Of a stretch of 9,921 bases of DNA, positions 1-6,907 are shown one piece after another. Each line of letters starts with the position of its first letter. The first letter of the stretch is position 1. The stretch is from Clostridia bacterium (lineage in GTDB: Bacteria > Bacillota > Clostridia > Christensenellales > Borkfalkiaceae), in contig JAFVSF010000044.1 in NCBI GenBank assembly GCA_017503885.1, positions 1 to 9,921 on the forward strand. Reading direction: 5' to 3'. A model generated the notes under the pieces. The model saw only the letters and a program-made list of their open reading frames with translations, searched no databases and was not told the origin of the DNA. The position numbers and the translations under genes are program-made.

Positions 1-2130
1 ATGATTGGGCTTCCTCAACCAAAATTTTTTGAAAAGCCGTTTGCATTTGCTCTAACTCAAGCAGTAATTGCACTAGTAGTCGTCGTTACTAACTATTCGT
101 ATTTTACAGTTGGGTTTAAAAATCTCGTCAGATTAAAGCCCAATATGGATAGTTTAGTTGCACTAGGCTCTTCCGTGTCGTTTTTATACGGAGTTTTTGC
201 TATAGTTATGATAGGGCTTGGTAAGAACGTTCATACCTATGCACACAACCTTTATTTTGAAGGCTCTGCAATGATAGTTGCATTAATTACCTTAGGCAAG
301 TTTTTGGAAGAAAAATCTAAAAATAAAACTATGGGTGCAATAGAGAAACTCATTGGGCTTGCACCAGATAATGCAGTGGTTTTAAAAGACGGAAAAGAAA
401 TTGAAATCAAAAGTGCTGAACTTCAAGTTGGGGATATATTTATTTTAAAAGACGGATTTTCCGTTCCTGCCGACGGTGAAATAGTAGAGGGAGATGGATA
501 CGTCGACGAGTCTATGATTACGGGAGAGAGTATTCCTATTTTCAAATCGGTTGGAGATAACGCCGTTTGTGGTACGAAATTTTCTGGTGGATACGCCAAG
601 GTAAAGGCTACGTCTGTTGGCGAAGATACGACCGTTTATAAAATAGTTAAACTCGTTGAAGATGCAAATTCGACTAAAGTTCCTATCGCAGGGCTTGCCG
701 ATAAAATTTCGGGAATTTTCGTTCCTATAGTTATTGCGATATCTTTGACGGCAATGCTTATTTGGTGGTTAGCAACTAAAGATTTTGCCTTTGCATTTAA
801 CGTTGCAGTAAGCGTTTTAGTCGTTTCGTGTCCGTGTGCATTAGGTCTTGCAACTCCAGCCTCGCTTATGGCTGGCACGGGCAAGTCTGCCGAAAACGGA
901 ATACTTATAAAAAGTGGAGAAGTTTTACAGTCATCTGCAAAAATAGATACCGTTGTGCTTGATAAAACGGGTACGATTACAAACGGCAAACCTGAAGTTT
1001 CCAAAGTGGTTGCACTTTCTATTAGCGAAGAAGAGTTTATAAGAATTTGTTATTCACTTGAGGAGAAAAGTTCTCACGTTTTAAGTTTTCCAATTATAAA
1101 TTTGGCAAAGGAAAGAAATTTTGCAAGTTACAGTGTAAATGATTACGTAGCCGTGAGAGGTAAGGGTGTTTTAGGTAGTGTAAATGGCAAAAATTATTGT
1201 TTTGGGAATTTGGCACTCATAAGACAAACCTTTGGGGACGAACTCTATAAAAGGGCAGAAAATTTGATCGAGGAAGAGATTGGTTCAACAGTCTTAATAC
1301 TCGCAGAAAAAGATGAAATATTAGGCTATATGTCGATAAACGACCAAATTAAGCCGTCTAGCAGAGTGGCAGTTTCCAATTTAAAGGCACAAGGTATTAA
1401 AGTGTTGATGCTAACTGGCGACAATGAAAAGTCGGCAAAAAAGGTTGCAGGCGAACTAGGTATAGAGTTTTTTGCAGAGGTGCTTCCAGAAGATAAACAT
1501 CGCAAGATAGAAGAATTGGAAAATGCTGGTAGAAAGGTAATGATGGTAGGCGACGGAGTAAACGATGCCCCTGCTTTAGAGATGGCGACGGTTGGCGTGG
1601 CAATCGGTGCAGGAACGGACATTGCTATTGAAAGTGCAAACGTAGTTTTAATAAAAAACGACCTAACCGATTGCGTTAAAGTTCTTAAAATTGGCAAGTC
1701 CGTAATGCGAAATATTAAGCAAAATTTATTTTGGGCGTTTTTTTATAACGTGCTTTTAATACCTATTGCGTGTGGTGCGTTATATGGTTTAGGCGTCCTT
1801 TTAAACCCAATGATAGCATCTCTTGCTATGAGCACGTCAAGTGTGTTTGTCGTTGGAAATGCGTTAAGGCTTAGATATTTAAAACTTAATAATGAAAAAG
1901 GAGAAGAAGAAATGTTATTCAAAAAGAAAAATCAAAGAGTTGCTGTGATAGACGGAATGATGTGCGTTCACTGTCAAAAAAGAGTAGAGGGAGTTTTTGC
2001 TAAACTAGGTATAGAAGTTGAGATAAACCTTAAAAAGAAAACTGCTACTTTTGCTGAAACGGAGATTTCCGACGAGCAAATTAAGTCTGCTATCGAGGCT
2101 GAAGGGTACACTGTAATTTCAATAGAATAA
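1..2130 (+). CDS. copA: Copper-exporting P1B-type ATPase with C-terminal HMA domain (5' partial)
   Basis: Exports Cu(I) across the cytoplasmic membrane using ATP. Visible motifs in order: actuator TGES (174-177), the metal-site CPC in the membrane (277-279), phosphorylation motif DKTGT (321-325), TGDN (472-475), GDGVNDAPA hinge (517-525), then YN (582-583) and MSTSS (610-614), which are typical of the Cu(I) subgroup. A C-terminal HMA domain carries GMMCVHC with C655 and C658. The reading frame is open from base 1, but family members begin with one or two N-terminal HMA domains and an extra membrane helix. The first Met here corresponds to an internal position just before the GLPxP segment, so the gene is cut by the window edge, not truly truncated. 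Oddity: the nucleotide-binding SEHP motif reads SSHV (357-360), keeping His359 but lacking the Pro. A terminator follows directly. Identification is very secure; Cu(I) specificity is inferred from motifs. Confidence 0.95.
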   Translation: MIGLPQPKFFEKPFAFALTQAVIALVVVVTNYSYFTVGFKNLVRLKPNMDSLVALGSSVSFLYGVFAIVMIGLGKNVHTYAHNLYFEGSAMIVALITLGKFLEEKSKNKTMGAIEKLIGLAPDNAVVLKDGKEIEIKSAELQVGDIFILKDGFSVPADGEIVEGDGYVDESMITGESIPIFKSVGDNAVCGTKFSGGYAKVKATSVGEDTTVYKIVKLVEDANSTKVPIAGLADKISGIFVPIVIAISLTAMLIWWLATKDFAFAFNVAVSVLVVSCPCALGLATPASLMAGTGKSAENGILIKSGEVLQSSAKIDTVVLDKTGTITNGKPEVSKVVALSISEEEFIRICYSLEEKSSHVLSFPIINLAKERNFASYSVNDYVAVRGKGVLGSVNGKNYCFGNLALIRQTFGDELYKRAENLIEEEIGSTVLILAEKDEILGYMSINDQIKPSSRVAVSNLKAQGIKVLMLTGDNEKSAKKVAGELGIEFFAEVLPEDKHRKIEELENAGRKVMMVGDGVNDAPALEMATVGVAIGAGTDIAIESANVVLIKNDLTDCVKVLKIGKSVMRNIKQNLFWAFFYNVLLIPIACGALYGLGVLLNPMIASLAMSTSSVFVVGNALRLRYLKLNNEKGEEEMLFKKKNQRVAVIDGMMCVHCQKRVEGVFAKLGIEVEINLKKKTATFAETEISDEQIKSAIEAEGYTVISIE
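1912..2130 (+). CDS. Possible internally initiated CopZ-like copper chaperone (in-frame with the ATPase)
   Basis: Within the ATPase frame, codon 638 is ATG, preceded by AAGGAG at 1898-1903 with an 8-base spacer, which is a near-ideal ribosome binding site. Initiation here would give a free 72-residue HMA domain, the normal size of a CopZ copper chaperone, with the Cu(I)-binding CxxC at residues 18 and 21 of the short product. The region just before it (LNNEKGEEE) is a polar linker after the last membrane helix, so the internal product would be a clean domain. E. coli copA is known to yield a free chaperone from its N-terminal HMA by frameshifting, so a dual-product gene has precedent. Production of the short form is inference; the linker may encode GEEE by chance. 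Confidence 0.4.
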   Translation: MLFKKKNQRVAVIDGMMCVHCQKRVEGVFAKLGIEVEINLKKKTATFAETEISDEQIKSAIEAEGYTVISIE

Positions 2131-2137
2131 AATTATT

Positions 2138-2166
2138 CCCCACACTTTGCTTGTGGGGATTTTTAT
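2138..2166 (+). terminator. Intrinsic terminator after the copper ATPase
   Basis: A 7-bp GC-rich stem, CCCCACA (2138-2144) with TGTGGGG (2152-2158), has a 7-base loop and is followed by ATTTTT. It starts 8 bases after the stop codon and ends the copper unit, separating it from the EF-G-like operon. Confidence 0.85.
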
Positions 2167-2238
2167 GATTAAAATTAACAAATAAAGATTAAGATAGCGA
2201 ATATTTATGTGGAATTTGCATAAAAAATAAAAAATGTG

Positions 2239-2296
2239 AAAAAAATTTTAAAAATTTTGAATTGCTATTGAAATCACCTTAAGAAAGTAATATAAT
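2239..2296 (+). promoter_or_regulatory. Promoter of the EF-G-like/PfkB operon, with A/T-tract UP-like element
   Basis: The -35 TTGAAA (2268-2273) and -10 TATAAT (2291-2296) are separated by exactly 17 bp, a near-consensus sigma-A promoter. Transcription should start near 2303. Just upstream of the -35, an A7 run leads into two AAAATTTT blocks (2242-2249 and 2251-2258), the kind of bent A/T DNA that binds the RNA polymerase alpha subunit. This suggests strong constitutive expression. Confidence 0.8.
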
Positions 2297-2306
2297 ATAA
2301 GAAGAG

Positions 2307-2324
2307 TAGCGTGTACGTACGCTA
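2307..2324 (+). repeat. Small inverted repeat in the 5' UTR of the EF-G-like gene
   Basis: TAGCGT (2307-2312) and ACGCTA (2319-2324) are perfect inverted repeats around the 6-base loop GTACGT. The element lies a few bases after the predicted transcription start and 10 bases before the ribosome binding site (AAGGA, 2335-2339). It could be a 5' stabilising hairpin or an operator. There is no T-tract, so it is not a terminator. Confidence 0.45.
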
Positions 2325-2349
2325 AAAATAGATTAAGGACGGGAAAATT

Positions 2350-4410
2350 ATGACTACAGACACTATTAGAAACGTGGCGATTATCGGTCACAGTGGCGAA
2401 GGCAAGACCACTCTTGCCGAAGCAATACTTTTCAACACAGGTGCTATTGAAAGACAGGGAAGAACGGAAGACGGCAATACCGTATGCGATTTTGATCCTG
2501 AAGAAATAGCTAGAAAGAGTTCAATCAGCCTTGCGGCAGCAAGATGTAAATATAAAGACAAAAAAGGTAGAGATATTACTTTTAACCTTTTAGACGTTCC
2601 AGGATTTTTTGATTTTGAGGGCGAGTTTAACCAAGCACTTGAAGCTTGTGACAGTGCCGTTATCGTAACAGGAGGCTCTGGCACTTTAACAGTTGGTACT
2701 GAAAAGGCTATTGAATACTGCTTAAAGCATGAAATTCCATCAATTTTATTTATTAACGGTCTTGATAAAGAAAACAGTAGCTTTATTAAAACCGTATCTG
2801 CTATAAAGGAAAAATACGGCAATAAAATTGCTCCTATGATTATTCCTAACATGGTAGATGAGAAGATGAAGGGCTTTGTTAAGGTTGCTTACGGTGTTCT
2901 TCGTGACTGGGAAAGAAATGAAAGCCCTATTCCAGATCGTTTAAAAGCAGACTGGGAAGAAGCAAGAATGGCTCTTGCAGAGGCTGCTGCTGAAAATGAT
3001 GAAAAACTTATGGACAAATTCTTCGAAGGCGTTGAACTTACAGGCGAAGAAATTGAACATGGCGTAAAACTCGGTGTTAAGGCTTGTTCTACAATTACAG
3101 TTTTGGGTGGTAGTGCACTTAAAAACCAAGGTATATTCAACCTTATGGATAAAATTGTTTCAACACTTCCATCTCCAGAAGATAGAAACGACGTTGTTTC
3201 CGTTGGTGCTGGTGGTATGGAAATGGTTATTAGTGCAGACAATAATGACAAGGCTATCGTTAGAGTATTCAAAACTATAGTTGATCCATTTGTAGGTAAG
3301 ATGAACCTCTTTAAAGTTTTAACTGGTATCGTTAAATCTGGTATGACTTTATCTAACCCAAGAACAGAGTCTGCAGAAAAAATTAGTGCCCTTTACTACG
3401 TAAGAGGTAAAAAACAAATCCCTACAGACGTTGTTTCTGCAGGCGATATCGGTGCGTTTGCTAAACTTAATAACGTACAAACTGGTGACGTTTTAGTAGA
3501 AGGTGCAAAAGTTACTCTTCCTCCTATTCCAATGCCTGCTGCTGAATATGCAATGGCTGTTGGTGCTGCTAAAAAAGGCGAAGAAGATAAGGTTTTTGCC
3601 GGTCTTAAGCGTTTACAAGAAGAAGATATTTCGTTTAAGGTAGAAAAGAATCACGACACGGGTGAAATGCTCCTCGAAGGCGTTGGCGAAACTCACCTTG
3701 CAGTTATTTGTAAAAAACTTAAGGCAAAGTTCGGTTGCGATGCAGTTCTTTCTGAACCAAAGGTAGCATATCGTGAAACTATTAGAAAGTGTGCTGAAGG
3801 CGAAGGTAAACATAAAAAGCAATCTGGTGGTGCAGGTCAATACGGTCACTGTAAAGTTCGTTTTGAGCCAGGTGCAGAAGACGGTATGTACGAATTCGTT
3901 GACGCAGTTGTTGGTGGCGTAGTTCCAAGACAATTTATTCCTGCAGTTGATAAAGGTCTTAGAGAGGCTGTAAAAGAGGGTGTTTTAGCAGGATATCCTG
4001 TAGTAAACCTCAAGTGTACTCTTTTTGACGGAAGTTCACACCCAGTTGATAGTAAAGAAGTTGCTTTCGTTTCTGCTGCAAAACTTGCTTATGCAGAAGG
4101 TTTAAAGAACGCATCTCCTTGTATTTTAGAGCCTGTTATGAGAATGGAAATCGTTGTTCCTGATAACTATATGGGCGATATTATGGGAGATATGAACAAG
4201 AGAAGAGGTAGAATATTAGGTACAGACGCTATCGGTTCACTTGCAGTTATTACGGCAGAAGCTCCTCAAGTTGAAATTTTGAAATATGCAACAGAACTTC
4301 GTAGTATGACTCAAGGAAGAGGAAGTTATACAACTGCTTTCGAGCGTTATGAAGAAGTTCCTGCTCACTTACAAGATAAAATAATAGCCGACAAAAAGAA
4401 GGAGGCTTAA
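2350..4410 (+). CDS. EF-G-like translational GTPase (EF-G paralogue)
   Basis: A 686-residue protein with the full five-domain layout of elongation factor G. The GTPase domain has P-loop GHSGEGKT (13-20), G3 DVPGFFDF (82-89), G4 NGLD (136-139) and G5 SAL (255-257). Domain II lies around 295-375 and domain III around 380-460. Domain IV includes QSGGAGQYGH (491-500) and the tip region DGSSHPVDSKE (560 onward), and domain V follows to the end. The G1 sequence differs from the canonical AHIDAGKT, and the catalytic His of DTPGH in EF-G is Phe here. This places it with the EF-G2/EF-G-like paralogues rather than the housekeeping factor. The role of this subgroup is unclear; ribosome binding is likely from domains III-V. 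The start is supported by AAGGA at 2335-2339 and the promoter at 2268-2296. The end overlaps the ribosome binding site of the kinase gene, suggesting co-translation. Confidence 0.93.
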   Translation: MTTDTIRNVAIIGHSGEGKTTLAEAILFNTGAIERQGRTEDGNTVCDFDPEEIARKSSISLAAARCKYKDKKGRDITFNLLDVPGFFDFEGEFNQALEACDSAVIVTGGSGTLTVGTEKAIEYCLKHEIPSILFINGLDKENSSFIKTVSAIKEKYGNKIAPMIIPNMVDEKMKGFVKVAYGVLRDWERNESPIPDRLKADWEEARMALAEAAAENDEKLMDKFFEGVELTGEEIEHGVKLGVKACSTITVLGGSALKNQGIFNLMDKIVSTLPSPEDRNDVVSVGAGGMEMVISADNNDKAIVRVFKTIVDPFVGKMNLFKVLTGIVKSGMTLSNPRTESAEKISALYYVRGKKQIPTDVVSAGDIGAFAKLNNVQTGDVLVEGAKVTLPPIPMPAAEYAMAVGAAKKGEEDKVFAGLKRLQEEDISFKVEKNHDTGEMLLEGVGETHLAVICKKLKAKFGCDAVLSEPKVAYRETIRKCAEGEGKHKKQSGGAGQYGHCKVRFEPGAEDGMYEFVDAVVGGVVPRQFIPAVDKGLREAVKEGVLAGYPVVNLKCTLFDGSSHPVDSKEVAFVSAAKLAYAEGLKNASPCILEPVMRMEIVVPDNYMGDIMGDMNKRRGRILGTDAIGSLAVITAEAPQVEILKYATELRSMTQGRGSYTTAFERYEEVPAHLQDKIIADKKKEA

Positions 4411-4417
4411 TATTTAA

Positions 4418-5344
4418 ATGATTTTATCGGTATGTCCCAACCCTTCGGTTGACTGTACTATCGAGCTCGATTCGTTAAGGACTGGTGCTTTAAATAGAAT
4501 CGAAAACAAAGTTATAACATATTCAGGTAAAGCACTTAACGTAGCCATAGGCGTTGCAAGGCTTGGCTACGATAGCTTTGCCACAGGCTTTATGTTTGAC
4601 GATAATGGAAAGATGTTTGTCCATACTCTAGATGATGAAAAGGTTAAAAACACCTTTGTTTGGAGTAGTGGAAGTGCAAGAACTAATTATAAAATAGTAG
4701 ATAAACGTTCAATGATGACGGAAATCAATGATAGAGGTGAACCTGTTTCAGATAAAAAACAGGCAGAATTGTTGTCACTTATTTCCGAACTTTCTAAATC
4801 GGCAAGCGTAACGGTAATTAGTGGCTCTTTGCCATCTGGTATAAAAGCGGACTATTACAAAAAACTTTCTAATTGCATTAGCAAGACGTCTAAAAGAATA
4901 ATTGATACGACCGGCGAAAACATGATAGAGGCGTTAAAGTCGGGTGCGTATATGGTAAAGCCTAATATTGAAGAACTTCAAAATATTACGGGCGAGCATT
5001 ATTCTACTATTGACGAAATGATAGGTGGCTGTAGAAAACTTATAGAGGCTGGTGCTGAAAACGTAATGCTCTCACTCGGTAGAAAGGGTGCAATTCTTAC
5101 AGATGGCAATTCGGCACTATTTTGTAAAAGTGCAAGTGTTGCTGTCAATAGTACGGTTGGTGCAGGCGATGGTATGGTCGCTGCGGCATCCGTTATGATA
5201 GAACAAGGTGCGTCAAGAGAAGAAATCTTGCGTAGTGCAGTTGCTGCTGGCACTGCTTCTGTTACAACTCCAGGTACTAATCTTTTTTATAGAGATAAGT
5301 ATTACGAAATATACGATAAGATTAGTGTTGAAAAACTTTTTTAA
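4418..5344 (+). CDS. pfkB: 1-phosphofructokinase-family (PfkB/FruK-type) sugar kinase
   Basis: A 308-residue ribokinase-superfamily kinase predicted to phosphorylate a hexose phosphate with ATP, most likely fructose 1-phosphate to fructose 1,6-bisphosphate. Tagatose-6-phosphate kinase is the main alternative. Visible features are the N-terminal CPNPSVD segment with D12 in the usual substrate-contact position, the second motif SGKALN (36-41, where most relatives read GGKGxN), KPN (181-183), and the C-terminal anion-hole and catalytic-base motif GAGD (248-251, D251 as base). Length is normal for the family. The ATG is 7 bases after the EF-G-like stop. Its ribosome binding site AAGGAGG (4399-4405) lies inside the last codons of that gene, so the two are one operon. 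No fructose PTS or DeoR-type regulator is adjacent, so the physiological substrate cannot be read from context. Confidence 0.88.
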   Translation: MILSVCPNPSVDCTIELDSLRTGALNRIENKVITYSGKALNVAIGVARLGYDSFATGFMFDDNGKMFVHTLDDEKVKNTFVWSSGSARTNYKIVDKRSMMTEINDRGEPVSDKKQAELLSLISELSKSASVTVISGSLPSGIKADYYKKLSNCISKTSKRIIDTTGENMIEALKSGAYMVKPNIEELQNITGEHYSTIDEMIGGCRKLIEAGAENVMLSLGRKGAILTDGNSALFCKSASVAVNSTVGAGDGMVAAASVMIEQGASREEILRSAVAAGTASVTTPGTNLFYRDKYYEIYDKISVEKLF

Positions 5345-5387
5345 CAGAAAAGTCCTTGTATAAGTCGATAAATTGAATATTTTAAAT

Positions 5388-5417
5388 AAAAACGGTTGAA
5401 AAAAATCAACCGTTTTT
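5388..5417 (+). terminator. Intrinsic terminator after pfkB (possibly bidirectional)
   Basis: A perfect 12-bp stem, AAAAACGGTTGA (5388-5399) with TCAACCGTTTTT (5406-5417), has a loop of six A residues. An A-run on the left arm and a T-run on the right mean it could stop transcription on either strand. It closes the EF-G-like/PfkB unit. Confidence 0.92.
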
Positions 5418-5450
5418 GTATTTTTAGCAAATAAAAGTGTATTTATACTA

Positions 5451-5479
5451 TTGCAAAATCTAATTTTATATGTTAAAAT
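5451..5479 (+). promoter_or_regulatory. Promoter of the lgt-CHR-CHR-PHP operon (extended -10)
   Basis: The -35 TTGCAA (5451-5456) and -10 TAAAAT (5474-5479) have a 17-bp spacer, and a TG at 5471-5472 makes an extended -10. Transcription would begin near 5486, leaving a short leader of about 23 bases. A TATAAT at 5483-5488 also exists, but it lacks a recognisable -35 and lies too close to the start codon, so I prefer the first reading. Confidence 0.7.
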
Positions 5480-5508
5480 GATTATAATATTTATATAGTA
5501 GGTGATTT

Positions 5509-6336
5509 ATGTATTCAGATCCATTATTCCATATTGGTGGTAAAGATTACGTAACTTTATACGGTATCTGTATAGCAGTTGGCGTTCTTTGTTGCGTACT
5601 CGTTTTATTTAAGTTTGCAAGTGGCAAAGTTAAAGAAAGTTTTATTGACTTTTTATTTTACAATGGCATAGTTGCAATAGTAGTAGGCTTTGTGTCTGCT
5701 TGTCTTTTTCAGGCAATATACGCATATATTGAAAATCCAGAAGAAGGGTTTGACCTCTTTAATAGTGGTATGACCTTTATCGGTGGGCTTATTGGTGGCG
5801 TTGTATCTTTCTTGGTAGGATATTTTATATTTAGACCAATGCTTAAAAATAGGCTCGTTGATATAATTTCACTTCTTCCATGCTGTATTGTTGTGGCACA
5901 TGCTTTTGGTAGAGTAGGTTGCTTTTTTGCAGGTTGTTGCTATGGAAAACCAACTGAAAGTTTTCTTGGTGTAAAGTTCCCTTTCCTTTCGCACAAGGTT
6001 CATCCAACGCAACTTTACGAGGCGTTTTTCCTCTTTGCTCTTTTTGCAGTAATGCTTATACTTTACGTAAAAAAAGACTTTAAGCATAATCTTTCGCTTT
6101 ATCTTTTAACTTATGGTATTTTTAGATTTTTGATTGAGTTTGTTAGAGGAGATGAAAGAGGAACTTTTGTAACGGGAATTTCTCCTTCACAGTTTTGGTC
6201 AATATTAATGGTTGTTGCTAGTGTTGGCGTTTATTTCTTGCTTGAACTTGGTTATAAACTTAGAGCAAAAGAACTTGATGCAAAGCAAGGGGAAGTAAAG
6301 CAAGATTTTAAAGAAGTTAAAAATGAAGAAAATTAA
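5509..6336 (+). CDS. lgt: Prolipoprotein diacylglyceryl transferase (Lgt) family membrane protein, divergent
   Basis: A 275-residue polytopic membrane protein. Lgt moves a diacylglyceryl group from phosphatidylglycerol to the lipobox cysteine of prolipoproteins. Family features are about seven hydrophobic helices, GMTFIGGLIGG (87-97), GRVGCFFAGCCYG (134-146), HPTQLYE (165-171) and YGIFRFLIEFVRG (202-214). Aligning by eye with E. coli Lgt, R143 is kept as R135 and the late arginine as R206. However, H103 is I91, N146 is C138 and E151 is C143, giving a Cys-rich signature loop. Such GCC variants occur widely in clostridial proteins annotated as Lgt, so it may be a working variant or a paralogue with another substrate. 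The ribosome binding site AGGTGAT (5500-5506) is close to the ATG but matches the 5' half of the anti-SD. The last 14 bases overlap the next gene. The C-terminal tail (about 250-275) is charged and cytoplasmic. Confidence 0.85.
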   Translation: MYSDPLFHIGGKDYVTLYGICIAVGVLCCVLVLFKFASGKVKESFIDFLFYNGIVAIVVGFVSACLFQAIYAYIENPEEGFDLFNSGMTFIGGLIGGVVSFLVGYFIFRPMLKNRLVDIISLLPCCIVVAHAFGRVGCFFAGCCYGKPTESFLGVKFPFLSHKVHPTQLYEAFFLFALFAVMLILYVKKDFKHNLSLYLLTYGIFRFLIEFVRGDERGTFVTGISPSQFWSILMVVASVGVYFLLELGYKLRAKELDAKQGEVKQDFKEVKNEEN

Positions 6337-6907
6337 TTTTAAAAACATATTAGATTTAGCCCTATCCTATTTCAAGGTGGGGCTATTCACTTTCGGTGGT
6401 GGACTTGCAATGATTGCAATTATCCAACACGAATACGTTGAAAAAAGAAAGTGGATAGATAGCGATGAGTTTGAAAGTATGGTGGCGATAGCCGAGTCAA
6501 CTCCAGGCCCTGTTGCAATAAACTGTGCTACGTATATAGGCTATAAGGTGGCAGGTGTTTTAGGTTCTATAATTGCAACTATTGCAGTTTGCTTGCCGTC
6601 GTTTTTTATAATTTATTTAATTTCGCTTATATTTGATGCATTTATGTCGCTAAAAATCGTACAATATGCGTTTAAAGGTATTCAAGTTGCAATAATATTT
6701 TTAATATTATCGGCAGGAATTAAATTCTTTAAAAATATGAAAAAGTCGCCTTTTAACGTAATCGTTTTTTCTTGTACGCTTTTATGTATGTTAGCATTTG
6801 CGTTTTTTGGCATAAACTTTTCATCTATATATTTCGTGCTTATAGGTGGAGTGTTGGGGCTAACGGTTTATCTTATCGGCTTACTTTGTAAAAAGGAGAA
6901 AAAATAA
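6323..6907 (+). CDS. Chromate transporter family half-protein (short CHR), first of pair
   Basis: A 194-residue membrane protein of the CHR (ChrA) family, which comprises proton-coupled or anion-exchange transporters best known for chromate/sulfate. Diagnostic motifs are the FGGG segment (24-27) in the first helix and TPGP (60-63) followed by N67, which together form the N-terminal half signature; about five or six hydrophobic helices follow. Its length is that of the short single-domain class, which normally works as a pair with a second short CHR protein encoded next door, as here. The start overlaps the end of the Lgt-like gene by 14 bases and has only a weak purine stretch (6311-6317) as ribosome binding site, so translation is probably coupled. 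In anaerobic Firmicutes such pairs are common without chromate exposure, so the physiological anion is uncertain. Confidence 0.9.
   Translation: MKKINFKNILDLALSYFKVGLFTFGGGLAMIAIIQHEYVEKRKWIDSDEFESMVAIAESTPGPVAINCATYIGYKVAGVLGSIIATIAVCLPSFFIIYLISLIFDAFMSLKIVQYAFKGIQVAIIFLILSAGIKFFKNMKKSPFNVIVFSCTLLCMLAFAFFGINFSSIYFVLIGGVLGLTVYLIGLLCKKEKK

Noticed and set aside
1..3. Genuine N-terminal truncation of the copper ATPase starting at base 1
   Set aside because: The ATG coincides with the window edge and matches an internal Met in the family, so the missing N-terminal part is best explained by the window boundary.
636..1004. Antisense open frame opposite the copper ATPase (also 1326-1697, 1397-1603)
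   Set aside because: These are shadows of a strongly conserved + strand gene, with low-complexity Ser/Thr/Ala-rich translations, no ribosome binding site and no family resemblance.
2388..3933. Several antisense or alternative-frame open frames within the EF-G-like gene
   Set aside because: They lie wholly inside a secure coding region and have no domain-like sequence or start signals.
5436..5449. Imperfect palindrome AGTGTATTTATACT next to the -35 of the lgt promoter
   Set aside because: It has one mismatch and is short and AT-rich. It is too weak to call an operator without comparative data.
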